Below are positions 18,206 through 28,700 of a DNA stretch of 64,000 nt, piece after piece. Source of the DNA: Candidatus Heimdallarchaeota archaeon (GTDB lineage Archaea > Asgardarchaeota > Heimdallarchaeia > Hodarchaeales > Hodarchaeaceae); the NCBI GenBank assembly GCA_020353515.1, contig CP070695.1, positions 4,228,931 to 4,292,930 of the forward strand. Direction: 5' to 3'. The notes below the pieces were generated by a model, which saw nothing but the letters and a program-made list of their open reading frames with translations, did no database searches and was not told where the DNA came from. A program made the position numbers and the translations under genes. The stretch's first letter is position 1. Each line of letters starts with the position of its first letter.

Positions 18206-18349
18206 TTATTCTTCGTCTCTCTTAATCTTCTTTTCAGCTTCGTCTTTTACTTTCTTTCCAATAATTTTTCCTTTCTCAGCTGTCTTCTTACCCAGCTTTT
18301 CTGCTTCTTCCTTCTTTTTTTCAGCCTCTTTCTTGATTTTTTTAAGCAT
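18206..18349 (-). CDS. Small Lys/Glu-rich helical protein (47 residues)
   Basis: An open frame of 47 codons encodes a highly charged peptide starting MLKKIKKEAEKKKEEAEKL, with alternating Lys, Glu and Ala throughout and ending KKIKRDEE. It is predicted to be a single long helix. It lies in an otherwise empty stretch between the M28 peptidase and the GTPase gene, on the same strand as both. Only a weak ribosome-binding site (GGA) is visible, so expression is unproven; low-complexity sequence can also arise by chance in AT-rich DNA. Confidence 0.45.
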   Translation of the reverse strand: MLKKIKKEAEKKKEEAEKLGKKTAEKGKIIGKKVKDEAEKKIKRDEE

Positions 18350-18428
18350 TAAATTCCACATTCTATTATTTTTTTCCCCGAGAGGATTGTTTCTTTTTCA
18401 TTTTTTACCTACTTAAATAAGATTCGGT

Positions 18429-19634
18429 CTACCCCAATTGAAACAAGTTAATTATTGTTGAAAGAGTTGTTTGACAAATTTTCTTCATGAAAATGAAATC
18501 CAAAGTGTTGATTGTGTCTCCAGCAGTATGATAATAAGGATTACGGAAATTAGCGGTATCAGTTACTATAATTGCAGGAATTCCGACTCTCCAGAAAGGA
18601 GCATGATCGCTTCTCAATAAATCAGGCATTGTTTGTTTAATTCCATCGTAATCTAAAGGAACATCAAGACAAGCACAAGGTAATTTAATCAAATCATGTT
18701 GAGATGAGTTAAAAAAAGAATCTGTAAGAATTTGGGAGTTTTCATCACCAATGATTGTAATATAATTCCCTATCATTCGATCGTGATCGGTTCTATAAGT
18801 CTTGAACATATCTAAAGTAATGCCTTTTGGTAAACGTTGAGAATAGGGTTCCTTGGACGTAAAACCTATAGATTCGAGATTAATGACACCTGTGATATTC
18901 ATTTCTTTCTCGATAATGTATTTTGAATAGGCATCACTACCCAAACAAAAGCTTCTGCCAAATGGATCATCCTGAGCTGATTCACGAAATATTCGATTTT
19001 GTTCCCTGAAAAACTTAAGCTCATTGTTTGTTAATTCTACCTTCGCTTGCGCTTCAAATTTATTCCATTCATCCTCGTCAAGAAATGGTTTTGCTGGCCC
19101 TGATGAGATTATCAGTTTTTTAAATTGGTCAGCAAATTTTTTTAATGGCCAAGAAATATAACGGTAATTTTCATCAAAAACTCCACACTCGGTACCAATC
19201 TTTCTTATCGGATTTTGCAGACTAGGAGAGAATTCCTCTAGGTTAAAACTGACAAAAATGACATTTTTCTTGAAATTAATTTCCCTTAGAACACGAGCAA
19301 CTTCTAACATTACTGCTACTCCACTTGCATTATCATCGGCACCAGGAGTAGAATAAATGGTATCATAATGATTGGTTATAAAGATTGTAGGTTCGGATAG
19401 ATCCATATGGTCTTCTAAAAAGCCTTCTACATTGAAAAAATCTTCATCTATCCCCTCTACGCTGAAAAAGTGTCTATTTGTAGTAATATCGTGTTGTTGT
19501 AGCGATCTCTCAATATATTTACCAGCTTGAATTAATATATCATAAGAGTCAAGAGCATGTTTGACACCTTCAAGAGAGAGTATGTGGGTGTATAAATTAT
19601 TGATATCTACAGTTTCGATAGCATCTTTGATCAT
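18429..19634 (-). CDS. M28-family zinc aminopeptidase
   Basis: A co-catalytic dizinc peptidase. Metal and catalytic residues appear in order: TNHYDT (His, Asp), GADDNASGVA (bridging Asp), FNLEEFS (catalytic Glu and ligand) and HTAGDTIN (last His) near the C-terminus. No signal peptide is seen, so it is probably cytosolic. A large insert of about 100 residues lies between the Glu pair and the later ligands. The frame opens with TTG at 19655; I chose the ATG at 19634, but the ribosome-binding evidence is weak for both. Confidence 0.82.
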   Translation of the reverse strand: MIKDAIETVDINNLYTHILSLEGVKHALDSYDILIQAGKYIERSLQQHDITTNRHFFSVEGIDEDFFNVEGFLEDHMDLSEPTIFITNHYDTIYSTPGADDNASGVAVMLEVARVLREINFKKNVIFVSFNLEEFSPSLQNPIRKIGTECGVFDENYRYISWPLKKFADQFKKLIISSGPAKPFLDEDEWNKFEAQAKVELTNNELKFFREQNRIFRESAQDDPFGRSFCLGSDAYSKYIIEKEMNITGVINLESIGFTSKEPYSQRLPKGITLDMFKTYRTDHDRMIGNYITIIGDENSQILTDSFFNSSQHDLIKLPCACLDVPLDYDGIKQTMPDLLRSDHAPFWRVGIPAIIVTDTANFRNPYYHTAGDTINTLDFIFMKKICQTTLSTIINLFQLG

Positions 19635-19804
19635 TGACAATGTAGTTAACTCCAAACGTCTTTTGGTTTAGGAATCGCTTGGATTTTATATACGTTCTTG
19701 ATAGTCTTCTAATACCTATCCATTTTGCTAATCGTAATTTTAGAATGAAAGTTAATGATGTCTACATTCTTCTTGTAAGAAGTGTAGCTGATTACAAAAA
19801 ACTG

Positions 19805-19843
19805 AAAAAAAGAAAAAACAAAAAGAAAGAAGAAAAGGGGGAG
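19805..19843 (-). terminator. Pyrimidine-tract terminator after the acyl-CoA dehydrogenase
   Basis: On the minus strand, just past the stop codon at 19854, the sequence reads CTCCCCCTTTTCTTC and then repeated T runs interrupted by single C or G. The C-tract then T-tract order is the same as at the other candidate terminators in this window. Confidence 0.4.
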
Positions 19844-19853
19844 ATTTAACGCT

Positions 19854-21140
19854 TTAAAGCATTTTAACCATAGTATTGATAGTTCGGCTGCCGATAAGAA
19901 GTTGAACGTTGCGAGTTCCGCCAACCGCTTCTGCGATCTCAGAGACTCCCTGGATAATTGGCATCTTAGTTTGGTCTGTAACACCTGTACCACCCATTGC
20001 ATGCATACATTCATATGTTAATTCATGGACAAGGTAGGCTGCATATTCTTTCATTTGAGATGCCATTGCAACAAAGGGATTCATAAACGGACTGATACCG
20101 ACGAGATCATCTCGTTTAGCATCATAAGCTTCCGCTAATTTCAACAACGCCATTGTAATTGATATAAGTCGGGAATGATATTTCGAGAGAACAGACATAC
20201 CAACCGCTTGGTGGAGTAGAATCTTTGTAGTTCCAGGTGGAGTACCAAATTGCTTCCTCACAGTTGAATAGAGCGATGCTAAAGCAAAAGCACCCCACAT
20301 TTGGCCCACATTTGTGGCAGCAATACCAATTCTTTCAGGTACAAGTCCCTCGAATAGAATATGATATCCTTCACCAGGTCCACCAGTCATATAATCATCA
20401 GGGATGAAGGCGTCTTCAAAGATTGTCTTCCCAATATGAACCTTGCTTACAGATGGAATCCTTATTCTTTCTGCTTTAAATCCTCGATCCCATTCCTTAT
20501 GAGAAACACCTTGAACCATTGTACCGCGTGGATCTTCTTCGTTAAGGACACCATAGACGGCGCACATATCCGCCTTTGGTGAATTTGTTGTGTAACATTT
20601 GATTCCATCGATAGTGTATCCACCATCAACTTTTTCTGCTTTAACAGTCATATTGACAGCATCAGAACCACGTTTGGGCTCTGTAATTCCAATACAGCCG
20701 ATTTTATTACCATCAAGTAAATCTTGAAGGTCTTTTACGAGAGTTTCTCGGTCATTGTGATGATGTGAAATAGGATTAATACAAAGAGTAGAGGCACCCA
20801 TTGCCATGTTAAATTGAGGATTAAAGATATCCATTGTCCAACAGCGGAGGAGTTCAGCTTTCATGCCTGTTTGGATATCAGAACGATGGGGGTATTCGTT
20901 ACTACGGTTAATTAGACCATGTTTACCTGCCCAGGGAAACCAATCGTAATAATCATCGTTATTATGCCCGTTGATTCTTCCAATTTTCTCTTCTTGCTCA
21001 ATACACAGGCTTTGAATTTCTTCAACATAAGCCTTATCTTCATCAGAGAGCAGCATCATCATATTGTTGTTAAATACTCCAAATTGATTTTCTAACTTCA
21101 TTATATCTAGGATTTCGTCTTCCAGAAGTTGAGTTTTCAT
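19854..21140 (-). CDS. Acyl-CoA dehydrogenase family protein
   Basis: A flavoprotein of 428 residues with the FAD/substrate signature GCIGITEPKRGSDAVNM, middle-domain GIKCYTTNSPKA and the C-terminal helical domain beginning EGLVPERIGIAATNVG. The usual catalytic Glu of the short- and medium-chain enzymes sits in a YEGT motif; here the matching segment is PIIQGVSEIAE, with Gln397 in its place. The base may instead be supplied from the middle helix as in isovaleryl- and long-chain enzymes, or the reaction may differ. No ETF or thiolase genes flank it. Confidence 0.82.
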   Translation of the reverse strand: MKTQLLEDEILDIMKLENQFGVFNNNMMMLLSDEDKAYVEEIQSLCIEQEEKIGRINGHNNDDYYDWFPWAGKHGLINRSNEYPHRSDIQTGMKAELLRCWTMDIFNPQFNMAMGASTLCINPISHHHNDRETLVKDLQDLLDGNKIGCIGITEPKRGSDAVNMTVKAEKVDGGYTIDGIKCYTTNSPKADMCAVYGVLNEEDPRGTMVQGVSHKEWDRGFKAERIRIPSVSKVHIGKTIFEDAFIPDDYMTGGPGEGYHILFEGLVPERIGIAATNVGQMWGAFALASLYSTVRKQFGTPPGTTKILLHQAVGMSVLSKYHSRLISITMALLKLAEAYDAKRDDLVGISPFMNPFVAMASQMKEYAAYLVHELTYECMHAMGGTGVTDQTKMPIIQGVSEIAEAVGGTRNVQLLIGSRTINTMVKML

Positions 21141-21456
21141 GATTCTTACCCTACTTGTTGTTTTTATTCTACTTGAATAGTCTTGTTCATTCTGAGCTCT
21201 TTTTCCTTTATAAGACTTAAGTCTGACATTTTAAGTACAACTCACACACAGGACACTCACACTACAATCCCGTTATCCGTTTCGGATGTTATAGTCATCA
21301 CTCTTTACAAGATATATTATTCGCGATTGCAAAAGGAGGAAATAGAGGAAGGACTAGAAGTATATCGAGTAAGATGACCATACAGCTTTAAGTAAGGAAT
21401 GAATTGCGATAATATCATATTTCTTGGGAAGTCTATCATCCTTTTATAGGTGAAAT
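21141..21456. other. Intergenic region with two short inverted repeats
   Basis: The spacer separates the divergent acyl-CoA dehydrogenase and SnoaL-like genes. It holds AGACTTAAGTCT (21213-21224), a perfect 12-base palindrome, and ATCCG-TTT-CGGAT (21275-21287). Palindromes of this size are expected by chance about fifteen times in 64 kb, so operator status is only a suggestion. A 64-codon frame at 21183-21377 has no family resemblance. Confidence 0.35.
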
Positions 21457-21468
21457 GTGATTTTAACT

Positions 21469-21918
21469 ATGAAATTGAAAAAAATGAAAGCAGACAAACA
21501 AACAGAAGCAGAAATAAAAGAAGTATTGGATAAAATGTCCGAAGATTATAAAAAGGGCAATATAGACGAAGTACTAACGTTGTTTGCCCCTGATCCCGAT
21601 GTAGTCTTAATTGGATCGGGTACTGACGAAAAGCGTATTGGGTTGGATGAAATTCGGACTCAAGTTGAACGTGATATAGCACAAACCGAGTCTCGGTCTA
21701 TGGAGCATAGAATTATATCTATTTCATCAGCGGGGTCAATATCTTGGTGTGCAACTGAATCAATCGTTCATGCTACCGTTAGTGGCCAAGAAATAACCTT
21801 TGATGGACGATCGACTGTGGTGCTAGAGAAACGTGGAGACAAATGGCTTATTGTTCAAATGCACTTCTCTACTCCACTTAGTGGTCAAGCTGAAGGCGAA
21901 TCATGGCCGACAAACTAA
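21469..21918 (+). CDS. SnoaL/DUF4440-like protein (NTF2 fold)
   Basis: About 149 residues with the pattern of nuclear-transport-factor-2-like small proteins: an N-terminal helix (AEIKEVLDKMSEDYKKGN), DEVLTLFAPDPDVVLIGSG, the strand ISWCATESIVHATVSG, and the C-terminal GRSTVVLEKRGDKWLIVQMHFS. Members of this fold bind small hydrophobic ligands or catalyse simple isomerisations and hydrolyses, and the function here is unknown. Alternative starts are GTG at 21457, close behind GGTGA, and ATG at 21484. Confidence 0.7.
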   Translation: MKLKKMKADKQTEAEIKEVLDKMSEDYKKGNIDEVLTLFAPDPDVVLIGSGTDEKRIGLDEIRTQVERDIAQTESRSMEHRIISISSAGSISWCATESIVHATVSGQEITFDGRSTVVLEKRGDKWLIVQMHFSTPLSGQAEGESWPTN

Positions 21919-22529
21919 CTCCTTTCTTCTATCTAAGCTGGGTTTTATTACCACCTAAGAAAGATGAGAATGAAAAAGTAGAAATAACATAAAAAGAGAT
22001 AAACTCAAATAAGAGGCCGAGTGAGGAGGATGAACGAAGTCAATGCTTCAGTAGTCCCCAGATAGTGACCTGTCTGAAGGAAACGTATGTCTAAAGAGAG
22101 GAGAAAACAAGTAGAGATTGGTAAGGACATGATTATGTAATTTAACCAACAATAAGACATGTTTTTACTGGGGGAGTTCATTCAAGCCTTGAAGATAAAT
22201 CGAAAGACAGTGATAGATTGGTTAAAGCTATATCCTCCTCCTGTGGAATAAAATCCGACTAGGATGAGGATAGGCGTCTGAATCAGAAACCATCCTCAAT
22301 TATGACGAAAATAGTAGTAGTATTAATTTTCAAGAAATGTATTAGGAAAACATGGCAGATTAATTATTGATGAATATATGAACACTTTTTCAGTGATTTC
22401 CTAAAAAATATATTTCCATTTAGACTAGAGTTACCAGTGTCAGAATAATAAATCTTAGATAACTCAAGAAAATGACCCTCTTTTACAAGTAAAAAGAACA
22501 TATACCTTGGAAAAAGGAGTTTGTAATCA
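21919..22529. other. Gene-poor 610-base stretch with hairpins and a transposase relic
   Basis: No intact gene is present. The stretch contains a helix-turn-helix relic (22087-22251, listed separately) and two clear inverted repeats: CAGATAG-TGAC-CTGTCTG at 22059-22076, and TGAGGAT/ATCCTCA with an extra GG/CC pair at 22265-22298. Base composition of 22010-22090 is more G-rich than its surroundings. This could be a decayed mobile element or an unrecognised structured RNA. Confidence 0.45.
22087..22251 (+). pseudogene. Relic of a transposase-type helix-turn-helix domain
   Basis: One reading frame gives MSKERRKQVEIGKDMIM, stop, FNQQ, stop, then MFLLGEFIQALKINRKTV and IDWLKLYPPPVE before a third stop. 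The last part resembles the homeodomain-like HTH of IS630-type or related transposases (pattern A-L-x-I-x-R-x-T-V-x-x-W-L-K). The two in-frame stops, and the absence of any catalytic domain downstream, indicate a dead fragment. Confidence 0.4.
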
Positions 22530-24311
22530 TTGACCAGCAATTGGGATTTATCATTTTTATACAAAGGATTTGATGATCCAAAGATTGATGAAGACTTGGA
22601 TCAGGCTATTAAGATAGCTGACGAATTGGAAAAATATCACGGAAAATTAAAAGAGGGTAATCTTTCTGCAAAGGAGCTACTTAATCTTTTAGAACAAGTC
22701 GAAAAGGTTGAAACATTAGGTTCAAAGGCAGTTGCATATGGTGCCCTACTTTTTTACCAAGAAACTACTAATGAAGATCATAAGGCCCTTTATGCTAGAA
22801 TGCAACAGCGAGCGGTTGAAATTGATAACAAATTGATATGGATCACATTAGAGTTAAATGACCTTAGAAAAGAGAAGATAGAAGAATATCTCCAAGATCC
22901 GCTATTAGCAAATTATCATCACTATATCACAGTTAAGAGGCTGAAACAACCTTATTTACTCTCAGAGAAAGTAGAACAAGTTCTTTTGCAAAAAGCGCTT
23001 GTAGGTAGGGACGCATGGCTAAAATTCTTTCAGGAATTCACTGCAGCATTTGAATTCGAGGTTGAAATTGAAGGTGAAATCAAAAAACTGGCACCAGGGG
23101 AGATTTATCCTTTATTTCGTGACCCAAATCCAGAAACCCGTGAGCAAGTCTTCAAGACATATTATCAGAGGTATGCAAAAGATTCTATTGCAATATCTCA
23201 CTGTTTCAATAATATTTGGAAGAATCATGGTCAGGATGTTGATCTACGTAATTATCCTACAACAATGACTCCTGCTCATATAAGAAATCAAACAGATGAA
23301 AAAATCGTCGAAACTATGATGGAAATCATCAAGAAGAATTATTCTCTCGTACAAGATTATTATAAAGCCAAGGCTAAATTAATGGGTCAAGGAAATAAAC
23401 TTAAAGGCTCAGATCTCTATGCTCCCTTAGGAAAAGCGATCAAATATACTTGGGAGGAAGCTAAGCAAATGGTACTAGATTCTTATAATGAATTTGATTC
23501 TGAAATTGGTGAAATGGCTAGAGGGTTTTTTGATCGCAATTTAATTGATTCAGAAGTTCGAAAAACCAAGAGATTCGGTGCGTTCTGTATGGGAATAGCT
23601 CCTGGGATAGATCCAGTTCTCCATATGTCATTTGATGGAACCCCAGATGGGGTCAGTACGCTAGCACATGAAATGGGCCATGGTCTCCATGATATGTTTA
23701 GTGGACGAAAACAAACCATGTTAAACTATAATCCACCACTGGTAGCAGCAGAAACAGCATCTGTTTTCGGAGAACAGATCCTTATCGATAAAATGTTAAA
23801 AACTATGACCGACGAAGAAGCGAAATTAAGACTCCTTGCAAGTCAGATAGAGGATGCTATTATTACAATATCCCGTCAAACAATGTACGTTTTCTTTGAA
23901 AATGAATGTCATGAAAAGGGGGCAAAAGAGAACTTATCTACTCAAAAGATGTCTGATATCTGGGATAAACATGTCCAGGACGCATATGGAGATGCTGTAG
24001 AATTTTTACCAGAACAGAGCTGGAATTGGGCAACAATTCCACATTTTCTGGATCCTAGAGTTTTTTATTGTTATGCATATTCATTCGGAATGCTCTTTGT
24101 TCTGGGTCTCTATCAAAAGTACCTGGAAGAGGGAGAATCATTTATCCCCAAATATAAACAAATTCTCGAAGCCGGTGGATCACAGTTTCCTGTTGATTTA
24201 GCAAACTCTGTTGGTTTAGACCTCACATCTCCTGAATTTTGGCAGGCAGGTTTCGACTATCTTGGCAAGTTATTAAAAGAGTTTCAAAAAATTGTTGACA
24301 CACGGGTATAG
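22530..24311 (+). CDS. pepF: Oligoendopeptidase F (M3 family)
   Basis: A zinc oligopeptidase of 593 residues, the normal length for PepF. The zinc motif is LAHEMGHGLH (His380, Glu381, His384), and the third ligand Glu lies in LVAAETASVFGEQ about 25 residues later. The C-terminal SYSFGMLFVLGLYQKY and YAYSFG region is typical. It lacks a signal peptide and degrades short peptides in the cytosol. The start is TTG at 22530, with AGGAG eleven bases upstream, and gives an N-terminus MTSNWDLSFLYKGF that matches the family. Confidence 0.92.
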   Translation: MTSNWDLSFLYKGFDDPKIDEDLDQAIKIADELEKYHGKLKEGNLSAKELLNLLEQVEKVETLGSKAVAYGALLFYQETTNEDHKALYARMQQRAVEIDNKLIWITLELNDLRKEKIEEYLQDPLLANYHHYITVKRLKQPYLLSEKVEQVLLQKALVGRDAWLKFFQEFTAAFEFEVEIEGEIKKLAPGEIYPLFRDPNPETREQVFKTYYQRYAKDSIAISHCFNNIWKNHGQDVDLRNYPTTMTPAHIRNQTDEKIVETMMEIIKKNYSLVQDYYKAKAKLMGQGNKLKGSDLYAPLGKAIKYTWEEAKQMVLDSYNEFDSEIGEMARGFFDRNLIDSEVRKTKRFGAFCMGIAPGIDPVLHMSFDGTPDGVSTLAHEMGHGLHDMFSGRKQTMLNYNPPLVAAETASVFGEQILIDKMLKTMTDEEAKLRLLASQIEDAIITISRQTMYVFFENECHEKGAKENLSTQKMSDIWDKHVQDAYGDAVEFLPEQSWNWATIPHFLDPRVFYCYAYSFGMLFVLGLYQKYLEEGESFIPKYKQILEAGGSQFPVDLANSVGLDLTSPEFWQAGFDYLGKLLKEFQKIVDTRV

Positions 24312-24426
24312 TTCCTTGTTGAAAATGCATTAACCAGTTCAAAACCACTCTAAACAAGAATTTGGTTTATAGCGACAATTTCAATGAAGGACACTCCCGA
24401 ACATTAGTTCTATGGAGATTCAATGT

Positions 24427-25623
24427 ATGAGAGCGATTGTTAATGCGAAAATTCTTTGTCCAAATCTAGGATTCATCGAGAATGGAAGTATAATATTTGA
24501 TGAGGAAAAAATCCATGCCGTTGGAACAAATATAACCATTCCTGAAGGTACTGAAATTATCGATGTCGAAAAAAAATTTGTCTTACCAGGTTTTATTGAC
24601 GCACATACCCATCAAGGCCTTTTCGAGGGCGGAATAGGCTGGGCAGGAAGAGATGGTAATGAAATGACTGATCCAATTACTCCTCACTTAAGAGGTCTGG
24701 ACTCCTTTAATCCTGAAGAGAGATCATTAAAAGAAGTGCTAAAAGGCGGAGTCACTTGTATTAACACAGGGCCGGGTTCTGGAAATGTAATTTCTGGTCA
24801 AGCTTTTGTCATCAAACCCTTTGGAGAGAAGATAGTTGATGAGATGGTTTTATTGGCTCCCTCAGGACTTAAAGTGGCATTAGGAGAGAACCCCAAAAGA
24901 GTTCATGGTCAGGAACAGAAAAGAATGCCTCAAACAAGAATGGGGGTGGCTGGACTTTTAAGGAAAACATTCACAGATGCTAAAAATTACATTAATGAAT
25001 GGGAGACTTATGGTAAAAGATTATCCATGTCTGAATCACAAGGAAAAGCACCTCCCATACCACCAAAACACGATTTAGGAATGGAAGCCGTGGTTAAAGT
25101 AATCAAAAAAGAAATTCCCCTCCATGCTCATGCCCACCGAGCTGATGACATCGCTACCATTATCAGGATTTCTGAAGAGTTCGACATTCGACTTGTTCTT
25201 ATTCACTGCACAGAGGGGGAAAAAATCGCCCAATATATTGCCAAAAAGGGAGTACCCGCTGTGATAGGACCAACAATCTTTTGGGTGAGTAAACCAGAGA
25301 CTCGTGAACGATCTTTTAAAACTGTTGTTAGTTTAGTTAAAGCAGGAGTGAAAGTTGCGTTACAAACAGATTCATTGACTCCGATGGACTTTTTCCAGTT
25401 ATTACCAATGTTTGCATTGAAGGAAGGATTAACGCGAGAGGAAGCATTAAACAGTGTAACTAAAAATCCAGCTGAAATTTTGGGAATCTATGACCGTGTT
25501 GGGTCATTAGATGAAGGAAAAGATGCTGATATTGTGATATGGTCAGACCACCCATTCGAGTTTTATAGCAAGGTCGAAAAAGTCTTTATAAATGGAAAAG
25601 AAGTATATTCTGCTATAAATTGA
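24427..25623 (+). CDS. Metal-dependent amidohydrolase
   Basis: An amidohydrolase-superfamily enzyme of about 398 residues with the N-terminal and C-terminal beta-sandwich strands (GSIIFDEEKIHAVG; ADIVIWSDHPFEF) around a TIM barrel. Metal motifs are DAHTHQG, HAHAHRADD, LIHCTEGE and QTDSLTP. The pattern is close to imidazolonepropionase-like and adenine-deaminase-like proteins, but the substrate is unknown. I chose the ATG at 24427, which has GGAG nine bases upstream, over the ATG at 24412. Confidence 0.82.
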   Translation: MRAIVNAKILCPNLGFIENGSIIFDEEKIHAVGTNITIPEGTEIIDVEKKFVLPGFIDAHTHQGLFEGGIGWAGRDGNEMTDPITPHLRGLDSFNPEERSLKEVLKGGVTCINTGPGSGNVISGQAFVIKPFGEKIVDEMVLLAPSGLKVALGENPKRVHGQEQKRMPQTRMGVAGLLRKTFTDAKNYINEWETYGKRLSMSESQGKAPPIPPKHDLGMEAVVKVIKKEIPLHAHAHRADDIATIIRISEEFDIRLVLIHCTEGEKIAQYIAKKGVPAVIGPTIFWVSKPETRERSFKTVVSLVKAGVKVALQTDSLTPMDFFQLLPMFALKEGLTREEALNSVTKNPAEILGIYDRVGSLDEGKDADIVIWSDHPFEFYSKVEKVFINGKEVYSAIN

Positions 25624-25735
25624 TCGAAAAAAGTCGTCCAAGGTTAAAATCTTGCTATAGAACCAATATAAATCCCCTATAGATATCTTTTTGAGAACCA
25701 TTTTCACCTTTTTATTCGGAGGATTAAGAAATTCT

Positions 25736-28700
25736 ATGACTTCTCATGGAAGTTCTGATTTTGATATAAAATTCTCTGGCCATGTACCAATCTTGTGGAA
25801 ACGTAAGGTCAGAAATTTTATCAAAAAAGATCGACAGCAGGCTTTGGAGATTTTCCTTGAAAATTATAAAGAGGAAAAAGATCCTAAACAGATGCAGTAT
25901 GGTCTCGAACAACTACTTCCAGAAAGTCTTGATTCAGTTCTCTCTTCTTTTAAAGAATTAACTAAAGAAGAAACAGTAACCATTTTCAATCTGCTTTCAA
26001 GTCCGGAATTCCTTACTCATATTTCTTCCTTAAACCAAGAAAAACAGGAATTAATCTTAAATCAAATTTATAAAAATTGGATACCTGATCTAAAACAGGA
26101 ATCAATAGAAGAAATTCTTTCCCAAATTAATCCGACCTTGTCAACCATGTTATATAACAAAATATTGGATACTAAATTTTCTCATATAGTGGAAATTTTA
26201 CAACTATGGGGAACAGAAATTCTCCCAATTATATTGGATTCATATCTAGAAACTCCGATTGATCAGATAGAACAATTATTTAAGGATCTCGAACCTGAAA
26301 AACGGGTGGAAGTATTTCAAAGGGCTAAAGGTTTATCAAAAGAGCATCTACAGAACGTTTTCCCCTTGATGTCTCCAACAGAAGAAGAATTGGGCTTTTT
26401 ATTTACATTGAAATATTTAAGTGACAATAAATCGAGAAATCTCATTATTAATTGGCTCACTAAACATAAATTTCCTCTAGAGCTACTTCTACGGGTATAT
26501 AAACAAAATTCAACAGATGAAACTCTTTCATTCATGGTTACATATTTTGTTTCTAGTATTAAACAAAAAGTTCATCCCCCTGATGAGGTACTTTTATCCA
26601 TATTGAGTGTTTATGAGTTTCCTATCGCTCATGAAATTTTAGAATACTTAAATTCGATTAAAGAATATCAACCCCTAGAAATTCTCGTTTCTTGTCTAAG
26701 TAAGCTTCAGGGAGAGGTTTCCCAGTATTTAGAATTTTTTCAGCCTGAATTTGAGACCTACAGTTCTCAGAATATTGAATTAATATTGCAAACTTATCTT
26801 CTCAGTCCTCATAGATCACATCACCAATTATTATTACCATTTCTTCAAGATGTTGCAGCTAAAAATTGGAAAAAGGTACTTAAAGCTACATCTAAGACCG
26901 AGATCCACCTACCAGCAGCTTTGGTTTTTAACATTTTTCAAAACTGTTCTAAAAGGACAAAAAATAGTATTGGTAACTATCTCATTGAAGAATCTTTGGT
27001 AAAGCATTTTTCATTTCTCTTCAGTGATTATGATATCTTCCAATCAGCTCTAGTATATTCTAAGGAATTACCCACCAGCGTTCAAGTTTTATTGGATCCC
27101 TTTCTCAGACAACATGTATCTGAGAGTTTTAAACACATCATTCGATTAGGAAAAAAAATTACTTTTCCTCAACTTGCTTTTTCGCCAATGATGGATGAAA
27201 CTTCCTTAAAGCTTCTTCTATCTACAATAGGGAAAAATGCGGAATTAATCACTTTTTGGGAAGAGACTTTCCTTTTATGTTCAGAACATGCGTTACAAGT
27301 TGTACTGCAAAAGTATATCGCTAAAGAACGAAGGAAAAAAGATTATCTGGTTCCTCTATTGGAAAAATTGATTGATCTAGAGACACTAAAATTCTGGACA
27401 ACTTTAAAAACAATGGATTTACAAGAAATTTCCAGATTAGAACCAATATTAACTCATACATTTGAGAAAAGTATTCCTATAATTGGAGAAGTCTTACCAC
27501 GATTGCCTAAGAATCACTTAACGTTCATTATTAACAACATCCTCCCTCAATTTTCTTCATCAGGGGCTAAAATTTTATACTCTCTCTTCTCAATAAATGA
27601 TATATCAAATATCGAAGAACAAGTAATTCTCACAGTCCTAAAAACTGTTCAGCTTGACCATAAGGACTTGTTGACTATTTCATTGGTTCGATGTTCAAAA
27701 CTGATCACCAATCCAAAATACAATAGTTTATTTCCAGACTTATTAGATAAACTCTTTACACTTTATCCTACTGAATCATTAGCAATTACAGATATACATA
27801 GATTGAGTACGCTAGTACCTCCAGCAAAATCATTGTTATCATCATTATCTAAAAACGACCTTGAAGAAACCTTATCAGCATTAACGAAAACTCTTGCTTC
27901 AAATGTATTGAAAACTGTTATACACGACGGTTTCTTACATCTATCAAGGGAAGGAGAAGATTTATCACTGTTAGAGAAGCTATTATCAAATTATGAAACA
28001 GAAGAATTCTCTATTGAGGGAACAAATGCTCTTCGAGATTACCTATCTGTTATTGTTGGTAAATCAGGAAGTAGGGATTTATTGATTTTTACTACATTTC
28101 GAAATAAACCTCAAGGTCAAGTTCAATTCTTACCAAGCTTTTTTTCTCGTACATCACATAATACTCTTGAAAAAATCCTTATTGATTCACCTGTTGACCC
28201 ATTGGAAGAGAATATGCTCCGATCAATAACGAATTATTTTGAATCCAATCCTCCAGAAAACCCCGAAGAGTATTTCCTCTCACTTTATAAGAGAATGAAA
28301 GAAAAAGAGGACGTTCAACGAGCTATCTTACCGCTTTTAGGAGAATTCTGTTCTTGGCATAATCTCTCAATCCTAATGGAGCTTCAGGAAAGAGAAAAAT
28401 ACCCAAGAGAGTATCAAAAAGCCCTGATAAAATTCTCTTCAAGGTTTGACATTCAATCACCTCAAGCTCTCCAACAAATTTGGATTTCAGGCCTCAAAGA
28501 AGTATATACTCGTTTAAAAAAGCCTGGACCTCACTTCCAAAGCCAGTGTCCTCAATGTGGGAATCCTATACTTGAAAAACAAAAGAATTGTGGATTCTGT
28601 AGCCAACGACTTACTTGTATAATATGCCGAAAATCAGTTGTTCTATTACAATCTGATGAGGAGGTAGTACAATGTCCTCAATGCGCTAATTTTTTTCATC

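Noticed and set aside
21183..21377. 64-codon frame in the acyl-CoA dehydrogenase promoter region
   Set aside because: No ribosome-binding site, no recognisable composition, and an intergenic position.
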